From Ganoderma boninense (taxonomy: Eukaryota > Basidiomycota > Agaricomycetes > Polyporales > Polyporaceae), in contig CM035310.1 of the NCBI GenBank assembly GCA_002900995.3, positions 372,001 through 436,000 of the forward strand: a stretch of 64,000 nt of DNA, written 5' to 3'. Positions 33,451 to 44,772 of this stretch are shown here, piece by piece. The position numbers and the translations under genes were made by a program. The notes beneath the pieces were generated by a model, which was not told where the DNA came from, did no database searches, and saw only the letters and a list, made by a program, of their open reading frames with translations. The stretch's first letter is position 1; each line of letters starts with the position of its first letter.

Positions 33451-35150
33451 GCTGGAACCGGAATTGATGTCCAGACGAGCGTATTTGGACCAGGGGTGGG
33501 CGGGTAGGTACGGCGGCGACTCGTCGGGCAGGACATGAGCCCTACACCTATGGCTTTATACCTCAAGCGACAGCGTAGGAGCATGCGAGAAGACTAAACG
33601 CGCGCTGGAATGAAAGACATAACCTTCCTTTACATCATGTCCGTCGCGCGCGATGCGTATCTGGCCTTACTGTGTCCCATACCTGGAAGAGGATGTGCTT
33701 CGCCGCACAATGCAGGCGCTCCATTCTGCGCCAAGGGACATTTAGGACCGGCTTAGCTTGATAACGCGTCCCCAGCGACACTGCGCGGCTCAAATTGTAG
33801 GATTCGCAGAGACTTGCTGTCGTCTCTGGTGTGGTTTGGAACTGTCCGTTCAAGCTCGTTGCTCTTGGAACACCGGACGGGTGCTCTTGGCTTCAGTCAC
33901 TAGGCCTGTGCCCGATACATGCGCAGCACGGGATAGGCATCGACGATCGCCTGCTTCAACGCTAAGTTTCAAATGAGGAAAAGACTTGCTACAGAGCCGC
34001 GGCCACTGGGAGCTACGTACCTTGGCAGCAAGCGGAGCTCGTCCTCAGGAGCGCCCTCTACCGCTCGTAAAACCAGCCAAAAATAGTGATATGGGCGCAC
34101 TCATGAAATGACCTAGATTTTAAGAGATGCTGGGTAAACATACAACGCAAGGTCTGAGTTGAGTTTGGAAGAACAGAGGCTGAAGGATTTGTCGGTGGCG
34201 GCAGCGCCGTACACTGGCACAGCATTCGAGCCGGCCCTGAAGCTGAAGAGCGGACGACGCTGACAAGACAACCCATACTGATGCTTGTTGGTTCGAATCC
34301 TACGCATGCGACTCTTTTTGCCTCGTCTCATCTCAGCTCCTCTGTCTGTCGGATCCGCGCCGTTAAGAATTCGAATATAAAGCTCAAATCTGTTTTCGCC
34401 AGTTCGTTTTCAAGGGCGACGGAGCCTTGCACGGAAATATCCTCTAATTTGAGGCGGCCACCCAGTCCTGTTGAACTGTGGCCCACTGGTCTCATCCTTC
34501 CTTCCATGGCAGGCTGAGACTTTCAGGACGCTCGCGGGTGTTACTGATGCTGGTATTCAGCTGGAGAGCGGCCGAGGGACTACCTCGTCCCGACCGCCGT
34601 TTGGACAAAATTCGCTGTCTCGGAATCGGACCGGCCTTCGGTCCGAATGCTCCGTCGCTGAAAAGGTGGCTTCACCTCGGTGCCATCCAGTGGCACAAAT
34701 CAGACCGTCTGGTCGTAAGCCCCAACCGTATCCTGGCTGGGCCACTCCCGTGGCATGTGAGTCAGCGAGATTGATGTAACAGTCTGAGGGTCAAGAATCG
34801 AGATAACCCTCTCTGTGCACAAACATCGAGATGACGGGTTGTGGCTCGATCTCCTGCGGGTGAGCTGGCTTCTAGACCTTTTAACAGTAGATTGATTGAG
34901 AATCGTACTAGTGTAGCAACAAGGTCCTGCTACCATGGCCGCAACGCTCCCGGAGGGTAGTAAAAACATGGTTACGAATATTCGGAGTTGAGTCGGCTGA
35001 TATATGAAAGCCATCCAAGCAAATGACGGTCTCTCACATGCGACAGCGATTTGCACAACTACTATACGGTCAGGGCCTTGGCCGCCGGCGCTCACTGGGG
35101 GAGACGCGTGCGTTGAGTTTATTAGCGGCCCCTCGGGGAACCGTCACGTC
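33451..35150. other. stretch with no clear gene
   Basis: Holds the promoter side of the transporter and about 1.5 kb of unassigned sequence. A tRNA 3'-half-like string (T-arm TTGGTTCGAATCC then TTTTT) lies at 34,290-34,320 without a matching 5' half. Open frames of up to 131 codons lack family signals. Confidence 0.35.
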
Positions 35151-35159
35151 TTCAGAACT

Positions 35160-35510
35160 CAGATAGCGAGAAGGAGGGCTTCGATGATGAGCACTCGGAC
35201 AGTGTAGAGGACATGGAGGAGGTATTGGCTGGTTCAGAGGAGGAGGGTGTTGACAGTGCCCTCGGGCCAGAGGACGACGAGGTCGCGATGGGCAAGGACG
35301 AAGTGGAGTTAGCGCAGCTGGGCTTCGCAAGGCTTCGCACCTATGTAACACGAATGGTACTTACATTTGCAATAGGTATGATCTTTGCAGCCATGTCTGC
35401 TGCGCTCGGACGCACCCTGACCCGCTCCTCGCCACATCTACGTTCTTCAAGAAGCGCGAGGAGTACTTCAATGACACGCTCGACGACCTCAAACGCAGCG
35501 CGGTCTTGAA
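35160..35510 (+). CDS. fragment of an unidentified acidic protein
   Basis: One exon-like stretch is strongly acidic (DSEKEGFDDEHSDSVEDMEE, then EEEGVDSALGPEDDEVAMG) and ends in LGFARLRTYVTR. A second at about 35,438-35,510 reads FFKKREEYFNDTLDDLKRSA. An intron with an AAT/GCAG-type structure could lie between them (about 35,355-35,435). Neither start nor end is visible and I do not recognise the family. Acidic linkers of this kind occur in nuclear and nucleolar proteins, but that is no more than a hint. Confidence 0.3.
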
Positions 35511-35783
35511 GCCTGCTACTCTACGGTGTTCATCACCAAGTCTCTGCCGCTGTGTTTGTGTTCCAAGGACCTGTAGGGTTATATTGGATGTGTACTACCA
35601 TGATCATTTCCTAAGTAAGTGCGGACAGGCACCCTGGGGCAAATGGTGCTCGAAAATACGAGGATTGCGAGGGAGCACGTTTCTACCACCCAAATTCGAC
35701 AGGATCGTGCGCCTGCGCGCTTATGAGCCTTGGAGGCTGCCTCTACACGCCCGGCGGATATATTTTCACTTTTGCTGATGACC

Positions 35784-38700
35784 TCACTGGAGGCCAGAAC
35801 CGGACATATTGCCTAAGATCGCGTTGGTGCTAACGCCAGGCCAGATCTCGAAGACGTCGTCCACGTCGCACACCGTATCATTGTCGCTTGGAAGCTGACA
35901 CAATCGTGTAAGTATGATCGACTGCCCGAGTCGTATTGAAAAGATATCAGCGTGCTTACCGTCCCATTCACCGCATATGCGAGGTAGACAGCATTGAGAC
36001 ACGTCGACGCGCCAAGATTTGCTGCGGAGGTGTGCTACAATGCCGTAAGGTTTTGGTGAGCAAAATGTACAGGCCAGCATAAGTATATGCAAGGGACTCA
36101 CTCCAAAGCCGTTCAACCGGACCAACTTGGCAGAGTCACCCAACTCATCTGCAAGAGCTTGCGCGCCAGAAAACGGCGTGACAGGATCGTACTGGATTCC
36201 CAAACGCCACGTCAGGGAACAGATAAACAGTGTGCATGGAGGGTGTGCGCACCGTATTGCCTATCACCAGGATCGGGTTCGCGAGTTTCTTGTTGAAGGG
36301 TCCTTCGTATCGCTCAACGGCGCGCTCCGGCCAGAAGGAACAGAGGTAGACATCAGACGGCCACACAGAAGCGACTAGTGTTCAGACGGAAGAATAAGCT
36401 GAGTTTCTACTTGCCAGCAGAGTTTGTGAACGTACACATGTGAGAGATGTTTTGCGAAGCGGAAACGATCGCCTCGAAAACCTCGGTCATGGTCACGTTT
36501 CCCGCAGAGTCCTTGCTGTCCGCGCATGTAATGGCGCCTGAGGTGTACGGTACTGTCTCATTCTCTGCACGCTTGACCAAGCTACACAAGAAACCCCAGA
36601 TCGTCAGCGCCACACACACGACCCTACGCACAGGGGAAGCGTACCTCCGGCCAAGTGATTGAGACCGCTTGGTGACGTTACTGCTGCCTTGAGACTCGGC
36701 TTCGACAACCTGGAGCACCTCGGGAAACACGCTGTTCGTCAAACTTTGCCACTGCGGCGGCCAGTACATGTACGCGTACAGCTCGGCTTGCCGCGACCCT
36801 CGTCAGCACCGAGATGTTTTATGCAATCCCAACTTGGCTACTTACGTCGCAGCTGGCCAGATGTCAAGGGTACGGACGAATTCTTCTGCGCTGCGTCGTA
36901 AGCCGTGTTGAAAATGGTCTGGATGGTTTTGGCGACATCGGCAGGAGACTGTCCCTCTGAGCATAGAGCTAATCCGGCCGGTCCTGCGAGGGCGCAGCCC
37001 GTGACGAATCCCTCGTACACGTCGTCTCATTGTGCATTTGGTGCTCCCAGCCCCTGTAAAGTCGCAGTTAATTTTGGTTTGAAACCCAGATGCCCGCTCC
37101 TGACGCACTAAGGGAGAGTTTCGATCGACCCGAAAAAAACTGGGGTCAATCACACCGTCGAGGATGACTCTGACCGATCACGCTAAAAAACGAGTGAGTG
37201 AGCTCTAGCCTGGTGGGCACTCACGCGGAACATACGCACATCCGGGAACACTAGACCCATGTCACCGGTCAGCTTTTACGCCCCAGATTCGAAGAGTATA
37301 AGGGAGGAGCACGTACTGTTGACGACACAAAACGAGGGATGGTGCCATAAGAATACCCCCAGTAGTTGATAAGGAGCTTCAGGACCATCCACGCGTCGAC
37401 CAGTGCGACCAGATCACGGACCGTGGCCGGCAGTTCCGATGTACTGAGGTATTTGCCATCAGAGTGCTCCTGGCACTTTTGCCGAGTTCCACGTACTTCT
37501 TCTGCCAATGTGTCTGCCTGCGCGAGGAGCGCGTCGATGTCGGACTGGTCGGTGAAGTTCCCGGTCATCCTCGATCCCGCTGAGCTCGATGGTGCCGTTG
37601 AAAGAAGGCGTCGTATTCGTCGACGCTGTCGAAGCAGTACACGTCTCCCGGGCTACACGACAGGCATCGTAATTAGCGCTTGTACACGGTCCAAAACCCA
37701 CAACAACTTACATCGATAGCGAGCCGACCCCACGGGGTCCCAGCTGACGATGTCGCTATATATCCCCCAGTTACCGTTGAGGAGGTAGCTGGCGGATGGG
37801 GCTGGTGCTCAGCTCTGCTAAGCAGACTGGCCAGTCCACCTGCCACGACAGGCGATATCAAGCAAGACTCCACGAGAAGGTAGATATCGCATGCATGCCT
37901 GGATTCAGGAAGTAGGTTCCACGGCGCTCGCCGGTCGCATTGCCTTGATGACGGCGATGCGNNNNNNNNNNNNNNNNNNNNNNNNNNNNNNNNNNNNNNN
38001 NNNNNNNNNNNNNNNNNNNNNNNNNNNNNNNNNNNNNNNNNNNNNNNNNNNNNNNNNNNNNAAGTAAAAGAAGGGAACTAAAACCCGCCCGGCCAATTTC
38101 CCGAGCACCCAAATTCTGCAAGAGCTTGCGGGGCCAAAAAACGGGGGTGGACAGGATCGTATGACAAGCTACACAAGAAACCCCAGATCGTCAGCGCCAC
38201 ACACACGACCCTACGCACAGGGGAAGCGTACCTCCGGCCAAGTGATTGAGACCGCTTGGTGACGTTACTGCTGCCTTGAGACTCGGCTTCGACAACCTGG
38301 AGCACCTCGGGAAACACGCTGTTCGTCAAACTTTGCCACTGCGGCGGCCAGTACATGTACGCGTACAGCTCGGCTTGCCGCGACCCTCGTCAGCACCGAG
38401 ATGTTTTATGCAATCCCAACTTGGCTACTTACGTCGCAGCTGGCCAGATGTCAAGGGTACGGACGAATTCTTCTGCGCTGCGTCGTAAGCCGTGTTGAAA
38501 ATGGTCTGGATGGTTTTGTCGACATCGGCAGGAGACTGTCCCTCTGAGGCAATAGAGCAACCGGCCGGTCCTGCGAGGGCGCAGCCCGTGACGAATCCCT
38601 CGTACACGTCGTCTGCATTGTGCATTTGGTGCTCCCAGCCCTGTAAAGTTCGCAGTTAATTTTTGTTTGAAACCCAGATGCCCGCTCCTGACGCACTAGG

Positions 38701-39821
38701 GAGAGTTCGATCGACCCGAAAAACTGGGGGTCAATCACACCGTCGAGGATGACTCGACCGACACGCTAAAACGATGTGAGTGAGCTCTAGCCTGGTGGGC
38801 ACTCACGCGGAACATACGCACATCCGGGAACACTGGACCGATGTCACCGGTCAGCTTTACGCCCAGATTCGAAGAGTATAAGGGAGGAGCACGTACTGTT
38901 GACGAGCCACAAACCGAGGATGGTGCCATAAGAATACCCCAAGTAGTTGATAGGAGCTTCAGGACCATCCAGCGCGTCGACCAGTGCGACCAGATCACGG
39001 ACCGTGGCGGCAGTTCCGATGTACTTGAGGTATTTGCCATCAGAGTGCTCCTGGCACTTTTTGCCGAGTTCCACGTACTTCTTCTGCATGGTGTCTGCCT
39101 GCGCGAGGAGCGCGTCGATGTCGGACTGGTCGGTGAAGTTCCCGGTCATCTCGATCCCGCTGAGCTCGATGGTGCCGTTGAAGAAGGCGTCGTATTCGTC
39201 GACGCTGTCGAAGCAGTACACGTCTCCCGGGCTACACGACAGGCATCGTATTAGCGCTTTGTACACGTTCCAAAACCGACAACAACTTACATCGATAGCG
39301 AGCCGACCCCACGGGGGTCCCAGCTGACGATGTCGTATAATCCCCCAGTTACGTTGAGGAGGTAGCTGGCGATGGGGCTGGTGCTCAGCTCTGCTAAGCC
39401 AGACTGGCCAGGTCCACCTGCCACGACAGGCGATCAGCAAGACTCCACACGAGAGGTAGATATCGCATGCATGCCTGGATTCAGGAAGTAGGTTCCACGG
39501 CGCTCGCCGGTCGCATTTGCCTTGATGACGGCGATGCGACCTTTGCCCGCTGAGGAGTTATGGTAGTCGATTGGGATCTCGAAGAAGCTGCAGGAGAGGG
39601 ACGAGTCCGTGACGATGGAGGGGTCACAAGGACCCCATTGAATGGAGGATGTATTAGTACCACCCTAGTGCGTGTTGTTCAGGTCCACGACAGCGAATAT
39701 AGAACCTTCAAGGACTGACCTTGTCGCAATCCGACTGGGCCCCTTGATCGATGACGAGTCCGAGAGCAGATCGTGAAGCCAAGAGCAGAACGAAAGCGGG
39801 GACGAAGGGAGAGGGCTTCAT
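35784..39821 (-). CDS. secreted TAP-like alpha/beta hydrolase (S33-type peptidase fold), broken by an assembly duplication
   Basis: The start MKPSPFVPAFVLLLASRSALG is a signal peptide. Family motifs follow: SCSFFEIPIDYHNSSAGKGR, IKANATGERRGTYFLNPG then GPGQSG (oxyanion region), YDIVSWDPRGVG, nucleophile elbow INYLGYSYGT with catalytic Ser, and DPVTPF with the likely acid. NGFG spliced to HTS supplies the His. The C-terminal TAP domain has SFWPERAVERYEGPF and NPILVIGN. Members act as secreted aminopeptidase- or esterase-like hydrolases on peptides or small substrates. Introns are short; one is GC-AG (CCAG|GCATGC near 39,465). The middle of the gene occurs twice (36,577-37,961 and 38,164-39,538) around a gap. 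The right copy has longer open frames, so the real gene is probably 39,821 to about 38,164 joined to 36,577-35,784. Confidence 0.75.
36577..37961 (-). repeat. redundant, error-rich copy of the hydrolase middle (left of gap 2)
   Basis: Near-identical to 38,164-39,538 in the same orientation but with many single-base insertions and deletions, mostly in short homopolymers, which break the reading frame between 37,050 and 37,900. The copy ends exactly at the gap. Best explained as the same genomic locus assembled twice. Confidence 0.85.
37962..38061. other. assembly gap 2 (100 N)
   Basis: Exactly 100 N, placed inside the hydrolase gene between two copies of the same sequence. Confidence 0.99.
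38164..39538 (-). repeat. better copy of the hydrolase middle (right of gap 2)
   Basis: Same sequence as 36,577-37,961, with the frame intact over the GDVYCFDSVDEYDAFF to LGYSYGT region. The 100 bp between the gap and 38,163 is a garbled version of 36,095-36,195. Confidence 0.85.
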
Positions 39822-40299
39822 TGCGGGGCTTGTGGTTTTCTACAGGCCTCCTGTGTCGAGGTTTTATACCGGTGATGCGACGTCCTTGGCAACGTCATAA
39901 CCGACACTATATTGATGGTGCACCGCACAGCTGCGCAAGTGGACGTACACACTGCGGGCATGGCAGAGGGCAGTGTACCGTGGAATCGGTCAGCATGGGC
40001 CATCATGACATACGAGCAAACAAGAAACATACCCGAGTTATGTTGGACGACCGACGGCCCACACCCTATGCCAGGAATTAATCGAGAAGGCAGAGAGACG
40101 GGTGCGCAAGGTGCAGCTAGAGAGTGTGAGACTCGGAGGCAGATAATCCTGGTGTTGGTTGAGTCAAAACGTGGGAACTAGGTGGGGTAGGACGAGATGG
40201 TGATCAAGGAGGCGGTCAATGGTCACCGTCGGTACCGGTAACCGGTTAACTGGTTGACCGGTGAGGTAAAACAGTGCCCGAGTATAGCGGGAATAGAGA
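39822..40299. other. promoter side of the hydrolase gene
   Basis: No gene seen. A palindrome-rich patch with ACCGGT/GGTTAACC-type strings lies at about 40,230-40,262. Confidence 0.4.
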
Positions 40300-40577
40300 C
40301 GGTGTTCTGTGGCCGCAACCAGGCTCCTTCCCACCACCACTCTTCGGTTGAGAGGCAATTCCAGGAGCGGGGGTCGAGGTGGATTCCGAGAGGCGAGTCG
40401 CGACCTTGATCATGTATAAGCGCCAGTAATGTGGAGTCACGTGTATTCGTAGAGTTGGCCTTCAACCTCAGAGGGCGGCTGGCATCAAACATATACAAAC
40501 AGCCGGAGCACGGGAAATAGGCGCTGAGAACCGTCCCCATTTGGTCGCTTCGGGTCCCGTCGGCTAACAGCATTTTT
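40300..40577 (-). repeat. left block of an inverted duplication
   Basis: The reverse complement of 40,456-40,577 matches 41,179-41,302 at roughly 90 percent by eye. The reverse complement of 40,300-40,445 matches 42,255-42,415 less well (landmarks GTGGTGGTGGGAAGGAGCCT and ACCTCGACCCCCGCTCCTGG). Both copies of the first part keep an open frame reading MLLADGT.SDQ.GTVLSAY, with amino-acid differences only at a few sites. Confidence 0.6.
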
Positions 40578-41178
40578 GCTCAGGATATTGAGATTCTACT
40601 GAACGCGCCTCACGTAGATAACTTCCAATACACTCGTTGTCTTCAGATTTTTGGACTTCGTGAACGGCTTTCTGCTTCTCGGACCGTCTCGATGGACGAA
40701 GACCGCTCAAGCTACTTGTGCAAAGTTTTCGTCGGAGCTGACCTCCGTCGCGGTCCTCATACTAGTAGTTCAATCGCTTTCTGCGAGCATCCAGCCTCAG
40801 GCACCGCAGTCTCCACTTGTCTGTGAGCCCATGGACAGGATCAAGCGTTAAATAACTGCAATTCAGAGCCCCCAAGGTTAGCACTGAGTTGGCGTCATGC
40901 ATGCCACCCCGGACCAAGTGCGCAACTCGGACGAGGACATACCGTGGTCTTCCCTACTCAGAAGGCTACCCCGGCGATCCCTACATTCTGCAACTCGGCT
41001 GTGTGCCACCTTAGACTGCCAGACACACGGCACACAGGCGAGGTCCGAGAAGCTCTTCTGTCTTCTCTGTCATATCACGGAGGGATGGAACTTCAGGGCG
41101 CTCTGCCTGCACGCTGGCAGTGGATGTCTTACCCACCCAACGCGCATACACGAGGCCAGAGCGCCTGGAACCATTTTT

Positions 41179-41302
41179 CAAAATGCTGTTAGCCGACGGG
41201 ACCCAAAGCGACCAAACGGGGACAGTTCTCAGCGCCTATTCGCCGTGCTCCGGCTGTTTGTATATGTTTGATGCCAGCCGCCCTCTCGAGTTGAGGGCAA
41301 CT
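41179..41302 (+). repeat. right block, part A, of the inverted duplication
   Basis: Inverted partner of 40,456-40,577. It encodes the LLADGTQSDQTGTVLSAYSP version of the shared peptide. It is separated from part B by about 950 bp that the left block lacks. Confidence 0.6.
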
Positions 41303-42254
41303 TCATCTCTTCACTTGGTGAACGCGACGCTCCGCGCGCCAAAACCGATTCCACGATAAAGCTAAATACATATAGGTGTTCTCCGGCCCCCCATGACGGT
41401 CCGTGTTGACCGACTGCGGCCATCTCTGTGGCACGCGATGACTGGGCGTCTACCGCCGATGCTCATCAACTTGTCTTCTATCCATTTGCCACTATTTAAT
41501 TGAAGTAGTTTATTTTCTGAAAACCCTCCAATAGCGGCAACACGTATACTGAGTGAGAACACGACGACCATTGACGGGCATGTCGCCGAACACCGATGTT
41601 CAGAAAAAACACGGTTTATGACAGATAATGACTGCCGGACGTCACGGGAGACGATAACACCATGAAGTCGTGCGATCTTTCGCATAGACAACAAAGTGCA
41701 ACCAACTCGCAGCATGCTCGCAAACGGAACTGCGAGCGCAACATAACACGGAGAGCGAGCACACATAGACTCGGCAATCTCTCGTGCAACAATGTCAACT
41801 ACCCGTGCGTCGAAGTCCCAATTTGGAAACTGACCACACACTAAGGGAAACATAGTTAAGTCCTTCTTTCCACAGTACCGGCGCCCTGCCCCAAATAAGC
41901 AAAAATTGAAGGCGAACGAACTGTCAGACACACCTTCAGGGAGACACGGCGAACTAGGCAAGTGGGGAGACTGGTCAAAAGACGACGGCATGGTCGGACA
42001 TGTCTAAAGGCGAGTCAGCAAGAGTGGGCGTCAGGGAAAAACCACTCACTTAGCGAGCATGCGATGTGGGACGGATTCAGGGAGGGCGCTGCTGAATCAG
42101 AAGGCGGAGACGATTATAACTAGCGAGGTCGTGGACCTTGAAACACCCGCCGACGTACACAGCATCTCACGTGACAGCGCGGGTGGTAGCAAAACCACGT
42201 GACCGCCAGCTCGATGGCAGATCCGCAGCAAGAGGACTTACCGATTCATGTGGA
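41303..42254. other. about 950 bp insertion between parts A and B
   Basis: Absent from the left block. Short inverted strings CCGATTCCAC (about 41,345) and GTGGAATCGG (about 42,252) sit near its edges and could be 10-bp terminal repeats of a small DNA element; no target-site duplication is clear. A 209-codon minus-strand frame inside shows no family resemblance. Confidence 0.35.
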
Positions 42255-42415
42255 ATCGGAACGTGACTAAACATGACTGGCGCTTAACATGATATAGCCT
42301 GAGTCCCGCTTCTCGGATTCCACCTCGACCCCCGCTCCTGGATATCGGCCCTCAACGAGAGAGTGGTGGTGGGAAGGAGCCTGGGCCGCAACCTGCTGCG
42401 TTGGAATGCGGAAAC
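42255..42415 (+). repeat. right block, part B, of the inverted duplication
   Basis: Inverted partner of 40,300-40,445, more diverged than part A. Confidence 0.5.
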
Positions 42416-42484
42416 TGGCAGAGTGTCACATGACAACCTTGCTCGACCTTGCCAGTATTTTTAAGTGATAGGCGATACGTTAAT

Positions 42485-42688
42485 ATGTTTAGCCTAGACC
42501 TGAAGGAGTCAGCCGAGATGTTCCTGGCACTGGAAAAGGCTGTGAACATGTACGAACCATACAGTGACAGTGCTGCGTCCGAAGATCGGAGCAGACGGCG
42601 TAAAACTTGGAGTTGGGGGAGCAAGTCGAAGGAGATCCCGCTGGAACACAAAGACAAGGATAACGTCGATGAGAGTCGGACGGCCTAG
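42485..42688 (+). CDS. possible small hydrophilic protein
   Basis: Starts MFSLDLKESAEMFLALEKAV and continues as a charged, helix-like sequence ending DNVDESRTA, about 67 residues. It lies just after part B of the inverted duplication. There is no homologous frame at the left block and no known domain. It could be an exon or chance. Confidence 0.2.
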   Translation: MFSLDLKESAEMFLALEKAVNMYEPYSDSAASEDRSRRRKTWSWGSKSKEIPLEHKDKDNVDESRTA

Positions 42689-42699
42689 CAGGGCGAGCC

Positions 42700-43880
42700 T
42701 TCCAGTGACAAGGTGAGCCCGGTCGATCATGATGACAAGCTTCAAGGCTCACTCAAGGTGCTCTCGAAGGACGCGACGGCGATCATTAGCATTTGAAGCT
42801 TGCACTTGCGCAACAGCACAGCGCGGCCGGAGGTCCAGGCTCTGCGAGACGACGCGGCATCGGTGGTGGGTGTGGCACATTGCTGGCAGGGAAATTACTG
42901 TGCACCTGGAGCCTGAGCCTGATCTGTATTCTTTCTTGTGTTCCAGCATTGTTGCGGCCTATGGTAGAGTAGTCAGTAGTGTCCAGCAGCGCAGTACGGT
43001 ACATCCCGAGCCCACGCTGGCGTCGTCGCATACTTGCACACAGCCACAGGCACAGTCTCGGATATTGAAGATATTCCCGCACCGCGGCTACTACAGCAAT
43101 AAGTTTTTGATCGTCTTCGTCTACCTCCCCATATGATCATACCATATTCCATCCCTCTTTGCCTCTCATGTATCTATCTCTGCCTCTAATACCAGCCTTC
43201 TCTCTATTCTCGAGCCCGTGCGACTGTTGGCAAATCGGCCGGAGGTTGAGCAGAGCAGCAAAAGCGGGTAGATTTCCGGTTGTCCTGTACGGTGGTCGTA
43301 GTACAGAGGCAAACGGATGAGCAATCGCGCGTTATCGTACATCGGAAAGTCCCGGCGAAGAAGCGCTCGCTTGCTCAAAATCCATGTTCCAACAGCGACT
43401 CTCCTCGTCGATTTCCGACCTCGAGCTCGTTCCTCGAATCTGAGTCTCTGTGTGTTTCGTCTCAGCGTTCCATCTCGACTTCGTCTTTTGTGTTCCCGAC
43501 TTTATCCCGTCGCTCCGCGACTTGGACCTCGCTCGCCCTCGGACTGCGTACACGGCCCCCAGATCCAGTCCACACCCACCACCACACTCATTGGACCACC
43601 ATCACTGCACCCACTCCCCTTGCCGGCACGCTCGAAGGACTCCTTGCACCTGCATCCTTCGATGATCCACCACCAGTATCCCTCAGCCCGTTGAACCTCA
43701 GCCTCGCTCTCCTCCTCCTCTAAATATTGTTCGCTGCTCGCACTGCCCCTTCCCCTACTTCCTCCTTGGATACCGGTGGCCCAGTGGCGGCTGGCTCAGG
43801 AAGGGCCCAACGGTGCATCCTTAAACTGGTCGAAAGCCGAGGATCAAGCTGATCTTGTGGCCCTAGATAACTACAGCATC
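42700..43880. other. leader and flank of the small conserved fungal gene
   Basis: No gene supported. A 147-codon plus-strand frame at 43,280-43,723 is Ser/Pro/Leu-rich low complexity and is probably promoter or long 5' leader. The region is pyrimidine-rich near 43,690-43,770, typical of fungal promoters. Confidence 0.4.
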
Positions 43881-44313
43881 ATGAGTGCTCAAGACACGAG
43901 CAGTACATCGTCGCCGCTTGCGCTTCCCACTCCATCCGATGTGCTCAAGGAGACGGAAAATGGTACCGTGAACGGGACTCAGACGTTCAAATTTGACAAG
44001 CTTGGCCCCGTGGTGGTAAACAAGGACGGGGTGCACTGCTTTCTTCGATTTAGTTTTCTATACTTGCACAGAGCTAATATCGGGGATCGCACAGACATTA
44101 TCACGTATTGCGAACTGGGAGGAGATGACACCTATCGAGAAGGAGCGAACGGTGAGGATCCTCGTGGCGCGGAACCAGTACGCTTTCTTCGCCCTCTGAA
44201 ATCCCGATGAGTACGCTCATCTTCTCTTTAGGGTTCGTCTCGTGAGTCAGGAAACCCAACAAGACGAATCGTCAGAGGACAGGCTGTCGATATTGACGCG
44301 ATCAGATGTATGA
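43881..44313 (+). CDS. small conserved fungal protein of unknown function
   Basis: Three exons (43881-44030, 44095-44177, 44232-44313) join in frame to 104 residues. The Ser/Thr-rich N-terminus (MSAQDTSSTSSPLALPTP) leads to the conserved core KLGPVVVNKDGTLSRIANWE followed by EMTPIEKERTVRILVARNQ. I recall this LGP.VVN.DGTLSRI.NW...T..E..RT pattern as common in small Ascomycete and Basidiomycete proteins without known role; the name is not settled. No signal peptide or membrane segment. The start was taken at the ATG nearest the core; a longer upstream frame (MAQWRLAQEG) lacks conservation. The C-terminus (SQETQQDESSEDRL) is acidic. Confidence 0.7.
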
Positions 44314-44772
44314 GACCTCGTCTCGGCGTGTCATATGACCGTCCACCGAGTGACCCTACGCAACAATCCCAACGTCATCTCTCGTTTCCCTCTGGAGAAA
44401 GTCTCAGCCTGAGTTCAGTCCCTGGATCACACTTGCATTGAGTCAGTCCCACTGCACGATGTCAAGCAGTCCGATATCCTTGTTGCCTCATGAATCCAGG
44501 CTCGTCGCGAGCTTCAGCTCGCAGCAAACGAGGCTGTATTAAACGGGTAGTACGACTATGTGACGTTATTCAGAGCAAAAGAGAGGGTTATTGACGAACA
44601 GCTCGCGGCTTATCAACATCATCCGCAACTGTAGCGCAAGACGACGCGTACCGTACCGTATGATAGATGAGGCCAAGTCCGAAGTTCTACGACAACTCTC
44701 TTCGCTATGTCCAATTAAAACGAGGATGAAATGAGCGGACTTGTTACTGAATCAGTGCGAGCTCTGAGTGCC
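44314..44772. other. intergenic, convergent gene ends
   Basis: Contains the 3' regions of the two facing genes; no other feature seen. Confidence 0.4.

Noticed and set aside
34290..34320. Possible tRNA gene (T-arm plus T-run)
   Set aside because: B-box-like TTGGTTCGAATCC and TTTTT are present, but no matching 5' acceptor strand or A box lies within a plausible distance.
41362..41991. 209-codon minus-strand frame
   Set aside because: No recognisable motif or splice context; lies in an insertion that looks non-coding.
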